Notes under the pieces: generated by a model
Database searches by the model: none
What the model was told of the DNA's origin: nothing
Seen by the model: only the letters and a program-made list of their open reading frames with translations
Source of the DNA: Erodium maritimum
Lineage: Eukaryota; Streptophyta; Magnoliopsida; Geraniales; Geraniaceae
Direction of reading: 5' to 3'
Assembly: GCA_963921825.1 (NCBI GenBank)
Contig: OY997589.1
Span: 5,580,001-5,644,000 of the forward strand
Length of the DNA stretch: 64,000 nt
Program-made: the position numbers and the translations under genes
In this document: piece after piece, positions 37,701 through 47,893 of the stretch
Layout of the letters: each line of letters opens with the position of its first letter
Position numbering within the stretch: the first letter of the stretch is position 1

Positions 37701-37745
37701 ATCGACACATCACAGGATCACGTGCTCCGCCCTCCGGTTGCTTGA
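34711..37745 (+). CDS. bHLH transcription factor, clade IVc (ILR3/bHLH105-like)
   Basis: Clade IVc bHLH factors act in the nucleus in iron-deficiency signalling and metal and auxin-conjugate responses, forming heterodimers with each other. Exons: 34711-34850, 36423-36482, 36923-37000, 37080-37242 and 37479-37745, giving 235 residues. The start is the ATG of MEIDFSDNPNWLCDYG, matching the family N-terminus with its NW(L/I)CDY box. The basic region and first helix are SKACREKLRRNRLNERFLEL (about 76-95), with the loop LEPGKPPRMDK and the second helix AAILGDAVRMVNQL. A leucine-zipper-like helix follows (LRREAQKLKESNEDLQDKI, LRDEKQKLKADKEKLEQQV). The C-terminus is the family hallmark YPGVAMWQFMPPA and DTSQDHVLRPPVA. 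RR-N-R in the basic region replaces the more usual RRDR. ILR3 versus bHLH115/104 orthology is not resolved here. Confidence 0.93.
35921..36340. mobile_element. Foldback (long inverted repeat) element in bHLH intron 1
   Basis: The left arm begins AAAAAGTACCTCGAGGT and contains GTAGCCCTCTTCTCTG and TTGCAAAAAAGTGC. The right arm, in reverse complement, begins AAAAAAGTACCTTGAGGT and contains ATAGCCCTCTTCTTTG and CTGCAAAAAAAGTGCC. The arms are about 170 bp each around a short centre. It has no coding. Transcribed within the intron, it would form a long imperfect hairpin. Confidence 0.75.
37301..37446 (+). mobile_element. SINE in bHLH intron 4
   Basis: About 146 bp with a Pol III B box GGTTCGAACCC at 37,368-37,378 and an A-box-like GGCCTGATGG near 37,324, ending in an A8 run. 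A 7-bp duplication, AACTTAT, flanks it at 37,294-37,300 and 37,447-37,453. The perfect arms CCCACTTGGGTT (37,312-37,323) and AACCCAAGTGGG (37,373-37,384) would fold the 5' half. It ends about 30 bases before the intron 4 acceptor. Confidence 0.75.
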
Positions 37746-38211
37746 ATCAAAAGACGCCATTGTTTGCATCATCACCATCATCCTACCTGTCCAACATATG
37801 TTCTTGTCCTTAACTATGTTCTTCAAGTTTGTGTGTGTTTTGAGAACTCCTATGGCTTTCTGCTGACTCTTTGTAAAATACAATAAGAAAACATCTTAGA
37901 TTTAAAGTAGTTGAGCAAAGGTAGAACATATGTCAGAAATGCTTCTGCTTCATCTTGTTTTAATGTAATACATTTGTGAACAGCTACTTTGAGTGCCCCT
38001 AATGTGTGTTTGGATTTGGATTTATGAGAATATGTTGTGTGATCTCTCATGAAATCTCTGTTGAGTTGTTGGCTTCATGGATAGAGTAAGGAATTGGATA
38101 TTATTTGCTTCCTTAATCTAATATTTCACTGACCTTGTAGATGCACAGATTGGAACTGAAAAGGAAGAAAGCTTCACTCAATGGAACAAACTCAACAACA
38201 TTACATGAAGC
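37746..38211. other. Convergent 3' ends of the bHLH and phytocyanin genes
   Basis: The two genes face each other with 466 bp between their stop codons, so this holds both 3' untranslated regions. Nothing else is seen. Confidence 0.5.
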
Positions 38212-39220
38212 TTACAGGGCAAAGATCATCATCATCACAAAGACAAAAGCCACAGAGAAGCTGCATTTGGTAGCTGATGAAGGAGGGGGTGGAATTGGGG
38301 AAAGACCGCTTGGAATGGGAGTGGCAGAAGGAGATTCCACAGAAGGCAGAGGAGCTTCAGTAGACGGAAGTGGAGGGGACAGGGCAGGCGCTTCAGTTGG
38401 CGCCAGTGCAGGGGCAGACGATGGTGGTGATTGCATTGGCGCCGGAGATGCTGAGGGAGAAGCAGCTGGTGCCATGGAAGGAGAAGCTGTTGGAGCTGAG
38501 GTTGCCAAGGTAACGACCTCAAGCTTCATGCCTTGGCTGCAATGTCCTGGTGTTCCACAGATGAAGTACCTCTTCCCAGGAGATGCTAGAGAAATGGCTG
38601 TGTTGCCATCAGTATGCGCCTGGATCGAGTTGCTGGCGACACAGTTGTCATAATCTGACTTGGTAACTTCAGACACATCATGGTTTGGAGAGTACTTGAA
38701 AACTGCACAGAAACATCATAAGCCAATAGTGTTTTTGTTTTGGGAAAACGCTGAATCCTAACTATTTCAAAAAGATCATTTGCAGGTCCTAACTACGCTC
38801 CACCTTCTGTCACAGATACTAACACAAATGTAATATTTTGTTACAAAAAGTAACATAAAGGGGGTATTTTGTTATAAGGAACACCACTTTTTTTCATAAT
38901 TATTTTACATGTGTTTGTTAATTTTTGTAAACGTACACTACTTTTTTGTTAAGATCTGTGACAAAAAGTAGAGCAGGCGTTATCCCTTTTCTTTTTGGTT
39001 CACACAGAAGTGTCAAGTGTGACATTGGCTGATATAAGTAAAACTTACCAAGAGTGTCTCCAACTGAGAATGTTTGTGATGATGCCCAGGTTTGGAGGTT
39101 GGTGGTGGAGTCCCAGCCTCCATTCGAGCCACCGACCGAGATAGTTGCAGCCAAGGCTAGTTTCATGAGCAAGGCTGAGATGGCCAAGCACATCAATGTT
39201 CTTCCCAACATGGCTGCCAT
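38212..39220 (-). CDS. Uclacyanin-like phytocyanin, GPI-anchored blue copper protein
   Basis: Phytocyanins are small extracellular type-1 copper proteins on the plasma membrane and wall; uclacyanins have been linked to lignified wall domains. Exons 39049-39220 and 38212-38702 give 220 residues; the single intron inside the cupredoxin domain is at the place usual for the family. Residues 1-24 are a signal peptide ([18 protein letters not shown]). The plastocyanin-like domain runs from [13 protein letters not shown] to MKLEVVTL. The copper ligands are visible: His in SPNHDV, then Cys, His and Met in [11 protein letters not shown]. The axial Met marks the uclacyanin/plantacyanin type as opposed to stellacyanin (Gln). 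A Pro/Ser/Ala-rich linker of about 75 residues suited to arabinogalactan follows. The C-terminal hydrophobic tail ([15 protein letters not shown]) is a GPI signal. I chose the second in-frame ATG cluster as start because the upstream extension lacks signal-peptide character. Confidence 0.9.
38785..38986. mobile_element. Small inverted-repeat element in phytocyanin intron
   Basis: The left arm has TAACTACGCTCCACCTTCTG then TCACAGATACTAACA. The right arm, in reverse complement, has TAACGCCTGCTCTACTTTTT then GTCACAGATCTTAACA. Arms of about 40 bp surround an AT-rich centre, which is a MITE layout. Confidence 0.55.
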
Positions 39221-39303
39221 TTTAGTTTGCAGAAGAGACTGAGATTGAGACTGTGGTTGAGAATGAAATGGGTTTTGATTTGGGTTGTGAATTGTGTGCA
39301 CAG

Positions 39304-39318
39304 CTATATATATATAAA
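39304..39318 (-). promoter_or_regulatory. Probable TATA box of the phytocyanin gene
   Basis: The minus strand reads CTTTATATATATATAG about 90 bases upstream of the start codon, a normal distance for a plant TATA box with a short leader. The alternating TA run makes the exact core ambiguous. Confidence 0.55.
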
Positions 39319-39886
39319 GGAGCAGAAGAAAAGAGAGCATTTTACAAATGGTTGATTTGTTTGAAGAATAGTATTTAGTGAATGACAGGTTGTTAGTTTC
39401 AGAGGACTGCTCTGTGTTGTGCTTGTGCTTTAGTAATGATAATATTGTTTTATGCTTTACTATTAATATTATTCTTTATATCTATAAATACTTGACACAT
39501 ATGCAGGTGTAGGCACGGTTCGTTTAATCAGATCGCTACCTATTTTTGACTTCATACTTCGTTTACCAAGAAATGATAATCAAATTGTATAATCGACTGT
39601 TTTTTCGGTTTTCTTAGTTTTCATATCAAAATAAGTGCTATACTTCAATTTTTTTTCGAAGTTAATTATTTATGGATTATCGTCATGGATTATCGTCATT
39701 ATTCCTCTTAATTCTTTCTCAAGTAAATTAGACATTTATTTGAGCAAAACTAGTAGTAAACTAAAGGAGGAGTTTTAAGGATATTATGGCTTTTATTGGT
39801 CAACAAATATAACAGTTGCACCTAATCATTTGAGGAAATATAGCACAAAGATTGGAACCAACTAACCACCCTTTTACTTATTATTT

Positions 39887-39962
39887 TTTAGTCGTGAATT
39901 GGTTATGAGTTGATATTAGGATGTTTTAGTCGTGAATTGGTTATGAGTTGATATTAGAATTG
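39887..39962. repeat. Direct duplication, 38-bp period
   Basis: TTTTAGTCGTGAATTGG...GTTGATATTAG occurs twice in tandem, starting near 39,887 and 39,925. Confidence 0.8.
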
Positions 39963-41126
39963 ACTCTCTCAATTATAATTATAAAAAATGTAAAATTATA
40001 TATGTGTATGTATATTTATTTATTGCATTTTAGTAGTGTGATGATCTGAACCATTTAAATATTTGATTAGTATAGGTAATTGAGCAATTGGAATAGTTAA
40101 AACCCACTCTATGGTTTAGGTGCACCCTAGATTCCAACTGCTTCCAAAGCCCTATCCAAGCCCAATTATAGGTTATATGGGCCAATAGCCCAAACTCACC
40201 ATCTTCCAATGTTTGAGTCTATTTTCTTTTCTCTAATATTCGACATATTATAGCCATCGGTGAAAAACTCCATGCCTATGCTTTAAAATCTGTAAAAACG
40301 TTTGATTCGTCGTTTTGTCTGTGCCTCAAAATCTGAAAACCATTCGACTCGTTGTCACGTCCGATTAGTCGGAAACTTAGGATTCTGATTTGTGAAATTA
40401 GACTTTTAAAACAGATACGAAAAGGTGAGAAACACAATATGTTTGTAATAATCTTGAATTTCTTGATAAAAAAAATATGGGACATGTCCCTTTTTGGTGA
40501 TGTATCATTATAATTTAGATTTTTATTAAAATTTAGAGTAAAATCAAAATGAACGTATTATTTGATTTATTTTGTTGGTATACAAATATAGTATATATTT
40601 TAAATTTGTGATTATATTTGTGTAATATATATTTAATAATAATAAGAAAATATTTAAAAAGTTAAACCCGCCTAACGTTTAAGGTGCCCATCGTCCGACT
40701 AGCACCTAACACTTTTTACAACCATGAGTATAACTAATCTAAGCTCTTCCTTAAAGTTCTAAGCCATAATTTTAAAACAAATACATTGAATTTGTCACAT
40801 ATTTTATTTTGTCATATTGGTCTTTTAGTTTTCTCATTCAACTACATTGTTTTTCTATTTTTTCTTTCTTTGATTATCCAGTCTATCAAGGTTTCTATCC
40901 ATAAATCAATTTATAATAATCTTCTCTATCAAAAGTGAGGGAAATGGGAGTTGTTGACTTGTTGTTGCGGTACACGTATATTTTTATTTGAGTTCTTGTA
41001 TTTTTATCATTTACTATCAACGTCGAGTAAAATGAGAAATAAAAATAAAAATTGAGTACACTTACGTGAAAAAGTTATAAAAATAATGTAGCTAAATAAG
41101 AAATAGGACCAATTTCATAAACATAA

Positions 41127-41175
41127 TCCCAACGGTTAAGACGCAATCTTTCACGTGAAAGGTCTTGAGTTCGAT
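41127..41175 (+). repeat. tRNA-like relic, possible SINE head
   Basis: ACGGTTAAGACGCAATCTTT...AAAGGTC followed by GAGTTCGATTC resembles the D-arm to T-arm part of a tRNA, with a B-box-like motif. There is no acceptor stem. An A-rich run lies about 40 bases downstream (41,212-41,222), as in a SINE. It is not a functional tRNA. Confidence 0.45.
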
Positions 41176-41959
41176 TCAGTATGAACAAATAACAATATTT
41201 GATACACATTTAAAAAAAAAACAATATTTAATACAAATTTATGTGTATTTGTTGTACTTATTGTCGTGCCAGAGTTTTTATATCTAACATTCTTAACACG
41301 AATAATCAGACAAAACAATATATATCTCAAAAACAAAGGTGTATATATACATGATATTCTGCTGCATTTATATACATGAGACTTGTCTATACGTATAGTT
41401 GAAAACGAGCAACGTAAGTGCTTGTCCATGCATATTATGGGTCCGATTTTGTGGCTCTGACTAACAAAGTTTCAGCTACTCAAGTCCATCACCGTCAGGA
41501 CCAAAACATTATAAGTTCGAAGCAAACAAAAATGGTTACCTAGGATAATTTTATACTCTTTTCTTTTCTGAAATAAAAATGTTGATATAATTTTAAATTG
41601 ATGATTAACGGGTCATTACAAATTAAAGCGTAGAGTTTGTGGCCAGACTCCGAAGGCGTGCTTCTTGCAACATAGATTACGTGTCCGCTTCCAAAATTTC
41701 ATGTGCTGGACGGCCATTGATGTAGTCATCAAATAACGTCTTGCAATAATTAATTAAGCCCGAGACTAATGTCATGCAATTGACAAAATGAGTAGAAAAG
41801 CCAGACATACATATTGACAAATTGATTAATTAGTCGACCTGGTGAAAGGGATCGACGTTTCACCATTATTTGTGTTTGAACTGTACGCGATAAGCTAGAG
41901 GTTAGCACATTAAAAAGCTAACTACCAGTTCAACTACCTTTAGAAATCATACTAATCAT

Positions 41960-42433
41960 TAATGTTGTAAAATCTCCGCCTGGAGGCGCCTAGACCCCGC
42001 CTAGGCGCTGAAATGGGCTCTGTCGGTCCGATTTATTCTACTAGGGCGCTCCAGGCTGTTTGGGCGCAATATCACCGATTAATCCCCGATTCGGCCGATT
42101 AATTACCGGCTGACCAATTAATTGAGCGGGTCGATCAGACGTCGGGTCGGATTTGTAGTTAAAAAAACAGTTTCTAACCTTCTACAATACTTTAGTTTAA
42201 TATACTTTTTATGTTTTTAATATATTATGTTAGTTGATGATCATACTTATCGATATTCTTTTAAGAACTCTATAATACTTTAGTTTAGTAGACTTTTTAT
42301 GTTTTTAATATATTTAATATTCGATATTATTAATATTTTTATATAATATAAATTTTGATAATATATAATAAAAAATAATAAAATAATAATCCGATTAATC
42401 CCCGCCTAGCGCCTAACGTTTTGTACAACCTTG
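41960..42433. mobile_element. hAT-type MITE, 474 bp
   Basis: Flanked by the 8-bp duplication CTAATCAT at 41,952-41,959 and 42,434-42,441. The tips are TAATGTTGTAAAAT and, in reverse complement, CAAGGTTGTACAAAA. The sub-terminal parts are GC-rich and self-similar (CCGCCTGGAGGCGCCTAG; CCCGCCTAGCGCC), and the centre is AT-rich with an internal direct repeat (ACTTTAGTTTA...TTTTTATG). It has no coding. Confidence 0.75.
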
Positions 42434-42679
42434 CTAATCATATTAATGGATTTCATAATTAATAGACTCAAATTCTCAAAAACATAACTAAATCTATATA
42501 TAAACAATCAGACAAGATAACACATAACTATAAAACCATTAAAAAATGATTAACCTTAAACCACTAAACCTAATTTCTAAAGCCATGTTCTCTCAAGGGT
42601 GAGCTTATTTCGTATAGTCATAATTTCACGATCAAAGTCCTCTCACAAAATTGGATCTAGTTACTATAATGTCCTTTTT

Positions 42680-43450
42680 TTAAATGAAAATTACAGTTTT
42701 ATTAATGGTCTAAAACGATAATACAACAAAGTGTCTTAGCGAAAGATATCTTGATCACTAAAGATTAAACAAATAACAAGCTTCGTAGCAAGTCAATGAG
42801 CTTTGTTCGAAGTTCTTTTATCAAATTCGAAAGTTAGCCTCTCTTGTTCAATAAGCAATTGTCGCATGAAACTTAAACTAATACACTGAAGAGGAACGCT
42901 CAAGGTGGTGCTTAAACGTTGCTTGATCCCATAGAGAAAGTTCTTTTCGTCTGGTTGAAAACCGAACCTGAACTCGACAGTTTTATTCGGAGAATATACA
43001 TGAATCAGGGTTCTCTCCCAGGAAAAATCATTGAATCTCTGCTCACTAGTTATTGACGCTACAAAGAAAAAATCTAATAAAATAAAAAAGACCTAATCGA
43101 TTAGCCTGATCCAGAATCGGGAGAGAGGTCGAGGAGGGTGCTTCGGTGGAGGCCAAGGAGATGGACGTGTCGGTGGCGGCTTCAGAGACGGCGGAGGTTG
43201 CTTAGGAGAGATGATCCGATACAGAGAGGTCGATTGATGCCGAGGTGAGCCAGGCGACAACCATCAGAGTTGCAGAGGGGGTCCGAACAAGATCGGAAAG
43301 CACATCGTTAATGACGAGAGAAACCAACGTCGCGGTAGATAAAGATGGTTCTAAAAGATTGCTAAAAAAAAAAACCTTAACAGAAAGGAAAACCCTAACA
43401 AAATTTGTGAGAGCAGCTAGAGAAGAACTAGTAAAAATAAATCTTAACAC
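42680..43450 (-). repeat. Dispersed repeat copy 1 (LINE-like, A-rich 3' end)
   Basis: On the plus strand the order is TTTTTTTAAATGAAAATTAC, then CTCAAGGTGGTGCTTAAACG, GGGTTCTCTCCCAGG, GAATCTCTGCTCACTAG, GGAGGCCAAGGAGATGGACG and GGCTTCAGAGACGGC. The same order, with divergence, is found at 45,122-45,860. Read on the minus strand both copies end in an A-rich run, which suggests a non-LTR retrotransposon. No intact protein is visible. Confidence 0.6.
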
Positions 43451-43675
43451 CACACTGTACCCTTCATCCTATTTATTTAAACCATAACCTAATATCTAAA
43501 ACTAAATGTAAACTAGCACCTTATTCAATTTGATCTTGTTATAAATAAGTTCAACAAAATCGAAACTTATTCAACTTAAAACAAAACCAACACGATAGTG
43601 TGTCTTGTAAGTGACACTTTATTACTCGTACATACCAAACCATAGATATATAGTATAGTCATCTTCAAAAGCACA

Positions 43676-44927
43676 CTAATTATAACTATTAAGGAAAGGG
43701 TAAATCTCGTATCTAACATTACAGCTTCCTCCCACAACTCTCCCACCTTCCTTGGCATCACAACAGCTCGGAAGCTCGCCGATCACTCCATCAAGACACT
43801 TCTTGCACTCACTCGCCGTAAGATCCCTCGTGCACTGAGCCATCCCGTACAGCTTCGTCCCCGCCTCCGCCTCCGCCTCTCCGCCCGCGAACATAGCACC
43901 CGTCGCCGCCGCTTCCTCCGCCAGCCGACCCAGCAGCCCCTTCACCTTCCCGTTGAAAACCTCCGCGTCATCGCTCACGTTCCGCAGGTTCCACATGTAG
44001 AACTTGTTCCTGTGTTAAAATATGAAAGAAAGAACTCTATGTCACTTTGTTGTACTAAAGTCAAACATAAAATCATAACTCACTTATATGAAACGTATCA
44101 GATAGTAACGGTTTTTACCTTATTAATTCTCAAAAAGTATCAAAATATGTTAATTGTGACTAACGCCGTGAAATACCAGTCACATGCTTGTCACATGCTC
44201 TAAAACTTTCCTAAAATGGAAACGTCAACTTTTCGGTTATTCTCAAACCATAACGTAAACCTTTCGTTTATTCTTAAATCCTAACGTTAACCTTTTGGTT
44301 ATTCTCAAATCATAACTCGTAACTATCAACTTTTGTTGTTACTCACTAAACGGTCGGTCTACTTTTGGATGGAAAATATCGTCAACGTTACTAAATGACA
44401 ATTTACGTTTGTTTGGGTTAGGATTGAGTAATAAACAAAAGGTGGGGTTAGGACATGGAGTAACCATTATAACAGACTATTCTAACCATTATCTCGAGTT
44501 TTTAGTTAAGTTGATTTTTCTGATACCTGTTGTCAATGTGTCCGAAGAATGAGTCGTCCGAGTACTTGACGAGACAGTTGTCGTACCAAATGATGGCGCC
44601 TTTGTTGGTGGGGCAGCGCCGGCGGAGCTCGCCGGCGGCGTCGGCCACGCAAGCCTTGCAGTCGGAAGGCGAGACGTCGCCGCGGCAGAGGGCGAGGCCG
44701 TAGGCGGCGTCTTGGTTGGTGGGGGTGGGTACGGAGGCTGAGCCGAAGCCGGTGGGAGGGACTTTGACGTATAGGGCGGCGAGGAGGTTGTTGAGGTTGA
44801 GTTGGTAAGGTCCGTGGGTGGTGAAGTTTTGGGAGGAGGAGCAGAAATGGTAGAGAGGGTTAGCTCCGAGAACAGCTTGGAGGAGAAGGGCACAAGTTAG
44901 GAGATAAGTGAGCTTTGAGAAAGCCAT
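43676..44927 (-). CDS. Cysteine-rich repeat secretory protein (DUF26, two domains)
   Basis: DUF26 (gnk2) proteins are plant-specific, secreted, and related to the mannose-binding antifungal ginkbilobin-2 and to cysteine-rich receptor kinases. Exons 44527-44927 and 43676-44009 encode 244 residues. Residues 1-21 are a signal peptide (LTYLLTCALLLQAVLG). The first DUF26 domain has the C-x8-C-x2-C motif CRGDVSPSDCKAC and WYDNCLVKYSDDSFF. The second has CTRDLTASECKKC and ends GGRVVGGSCNVRYEIYPF. There is no kinase or membrane segment after it. The intron of about 520 bp splits the protein between domains at HIDNR|NKFY. It is on the same strand as its paralogue at 47,894 and shares its domain order. 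Confidence 0.92.
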
Positions 44928-44994
44928 GTTATTATTATTTGGTTGATTAGTGTGTTCAGAGTTGCTTATGGCTTATTGTGAAAGAAATTGTTTG

Positions 44995-45002
44995 TATTTA
45001 TA
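44995..45002 (-). promoter_or_regulatory. TATA box of the 44.9-kb DUF26 gene
   Basis: The minus strand reads CCCTATAAATACAAAC, a near-perfect plant TATA box, about 70 bases upstream of the start codon. Confidence 0.75.
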
Positions 45003-45121
45003 GGGAGATTGAGAAGTCATGAAAGGTCAAAGTTTTGACCTTTTATATGGGTTTTGTATTTGAATAAATCCTAGCATGCAATGATAGGAAGTTGTCAACA
45101 TGGGCTGCTTTCAGAATATTC

Positions 45122-45860
45122 CTTTTTTTAATTAAAAGACTTAATTTTATTAAACTTCAAATTTAATTACAAATGAGTGTGTCAGGGAGAAACACTCATT
45201 GACCACTAAAAACAGATATGAAACACAAATGCTTTTTATATTTTTAACATTATAACCGTTATAAACAGTATTGAAACTATGACGAAATTGATTATGATTG
45301 TTCAAGGTGTTGCCTAAACGTTGCATACTCTATAGAGTGCGACCGAACCTGCTTTCATCATTTTCAAATGGAGGAGAGCGATGATGGTAGATGTGATTCA
45401 GGATCTCTCCCGATAAAAATCCCTGAATCCTTGGGTGGAAGCTCTGAATCTTCGCTCACTAATAATTAATCTCGCGAAAAGGAGAAAAACAGTTAAAGTA
45501 AAACAATACCAGAGTGGTCGAGAAGGGTATAGTGGTGGAGGCCAGGAGAAGGACGCGCCGATGGCGGTTTCAGAGACGGCGACATCGACGGGAGAGATAC
45601 TTCAGATCGTGTAGTCGGGTGGGGAATCGGAGTAGTGCGAGGCGAGGCTAGCGGCGTGGGGGGAGGAGGTCGGATGTGGGGGAATTTAGAGGGATTGGGT
45701 AAATTGGGAATTGAGGAGCATCGGTCATCACGCGCGACGAACTGGCAGAGGAAGGAGGAAAGGGACGCCATGCAGACGGAGTTCGGGTACTAGATGGAAG
45801 TCGGGAGGATCGAGACCGTCTCCGATGGTGCTATCGACAATAAAACACTAACAAAACGCA
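45122..45860 (-). repeat. Dispersed repeat copy 2 (LINE-like, A-rich 3' end)
   Basis: Same layout and orientation as copy 1 at 42,680-43,450: GTGTTGCCTAAACGTTGC, GATTCAGGATCTCTCCC, CTCTGAATCTTCGCTCACTA, GGAGGCCAGGAGAAGGACGC and GGTTTCAGAGACGGCGAC. Copy 2 has a 92-codon open frame on the minus strand rich in Pro and Ser (45,493-45,771), with no recognised domain. The two copies bracket the first DUF26 gene. Confidence 0.6.
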
Positions 45861-47893
45861 TCCTTTCAGAATGTTCCTTGATCAGGCGATCAATGGAGCA
45901 TTATGGTAATTCATACATGTTTGTTATATGGAATTTGTAAGAAAGAAAAACTTAAAGTAAAATCGTAAAACCACAAAATCGTTCATCAATAAAATGATTC
46001 GACTCAATTGATTAGTAAACTCGAATATCCTGTGAATCAAATTTTAACCGTCCAGAGTCCGAATAGATTAAAAATCCTTTTTTGTCCAAAAAAATCTGTG
46101 ACGGAAATGGATAAATTTTCCATCAACAAATGAGTACAACAAATTTCCAGAAGGGTTGATAAAATATTACTATACTAGTCTTTCTACGTAGAAGCTGTCA
46201 ATTTACAGGGAGAGTAGAGAAGTAGGTAAAAGGCAGAGATGGGCGTGCTGCGTACAGAAGAGGTCGTAGCACTAGAAAACAACACTGAAACTACTCTTTC
46301 CTTGTTTGAATTAGTGGATAGCTTCATCATTACTATTGCGTTATTTGAAACAGTCTCTCCTCTCTTAAATTGGTGCCTAGTATGTCAAACCTTATCGGCA
46401 CTTATGGTTTCTAGAATGTTTTATTCTTATCGCAGCCTTAATAAATATCTGCACCACAGACATGTATGATATCAAAATGTTACGAACATAAAGAGGGATT
46501 TGTTATCATTTTTTTTAACGGTAAACATAATCATATATTAAAGACCGGATCCCACTCAGATCAGGGAAAACACAAAATAAGAACAATAATAACCATAAAA
46601 GGTAAACCATAACATCATGGAGCGACGAAAGCAAAAAGGAAAAGCTTATTGAAGGAAATGTTCTAGTAGGATGCCCAGAAGTTGATGTTACAATAGTGTT
46701 CGAAAAAATTGGTACAACGAATTTAAATTGGATGTTAGGACAAAGCGGGTTTCTTTTTAGGTAATTGGCGTTGAAGCGGACTGTATACTCATCCAAAGAT
46801 CCAACATGCGTTGTCCTTACTTGAATGATAATATAGGGCTACATGAACGTGAGGGTATTGGCTCCCAAGATGATATAAGAGTACCTTGCTAGTACTTGGT
46901 GGTACCATTGCCACATCGACAAACCCCTCACTGGACCATGAAATCCTCATTGATTGATGCAAGGGTGCATTTTTCCCTTCGTCAATTGGATGTTCAATCC
47001 ATTAGACCTTCTGGCCATCTGAGGTATTGCTCAAACTTTGTGTCAAACCAAAGATCGTCCGAATACTAACAACAAACAGGTGCAACATGTCCCCGATTGA
47101 GAGTCGGGTTCCTACGATACATGTCCACCATAAAGCCAAACGAATGACAACTGCAGATCGATATATCGGACCACCACACCGTCCTCCGTCATCCCCGCCT
47201 TGCACATCGTCCTTGGCCAAGCGATATACCAATTGAGTCCTCCACCTATCGTCAATTTGTCCGCCACCCTATAGCCGCAACCTAGACTAGGTCGACCCCG
47301 AGAACGAGAGTCCACCCGTACCGTCCATCAACATGTCATCCCGGGTAGTCGACTCGCTATCACACCTTGCCCGAGCCCTCCTCCTTGTAGCAATGAACCC
47401 AATACCATCGTCCTGAACGCCTCAAAACACGTCTGAATCATCACCACTACTCGACTTCTGGATCAATTCATTGGGTGACTAGTAGTCCATGACCATTTCA
47501 TTGGACAATTTAAAGCACGATTTGAAAATTTGGACAACTAAAAATTTGCGAGCAATTTGTGTATACAATTTAAAGTATTTTTTAAAACTTTAGGTAATTA
47601 AATATTTTGTAGACAATTCTTATGGACAGTTTTGAGGTATTACCTCTAAATAATAAAAACAAAAATCTTGTTTTCTTTTGAGATTATCTTGTTTCAGTTT
47701 CAATATGAATTATGCCATGATAATCTTCTAAATAAAAAAATACTTAAAAAATGTATACATAAATAATTTCTTTATTGAAAGACAAGATACATTAGAAACA
47801 ATAGTTTCACAACACAAAATACAAACATTCTTCTCCAATTAATCACATATCACTCAGAATCAAAACCAATGATTCTGATCCTTGAACTAAACA
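45861..47893. other. Intergenic between the DUF26 paralogues
   Basis: No gene recognised. 46,508-46,800 begins TTTTTTTTAACGGTAAACATAA on the plus strand and may be another A-tailed minus-strand retroelement. 46,900-47,470 is richer in G+C, with no domain visible. The last 120 bases are the 3' region of the second DUF26 gene. Confidence 0.45.

Larger units (their letters stand above)
39330..41959. other. Intergenic, AT-rich, minor repeats
   Basis: No gene recognised. It contains a 38-bp direct duplication (39,887-39,962), a short stretch at 40,665-40,725 resembling the end of the hAT MITE found at 41,960 (CCCGCCTAACG, TAGCACCTAAC, TTTACAACC), and a tRNA-like promoter relic at 41,127-41,175. 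Confidence 0.5.

Noticed and set aside
41127..41175. Possible tRNA gene
   Set aside because: Only a D-arm to T-arm like stretch is present; no acceptor stem or anticodon arm can be folded. Kept only as a SINE-like relic.
46239..46469. 76-codon open frame MGVLRTEEV...
   Set aside because: No motif, no context, and ordinary length for chance in this composition.
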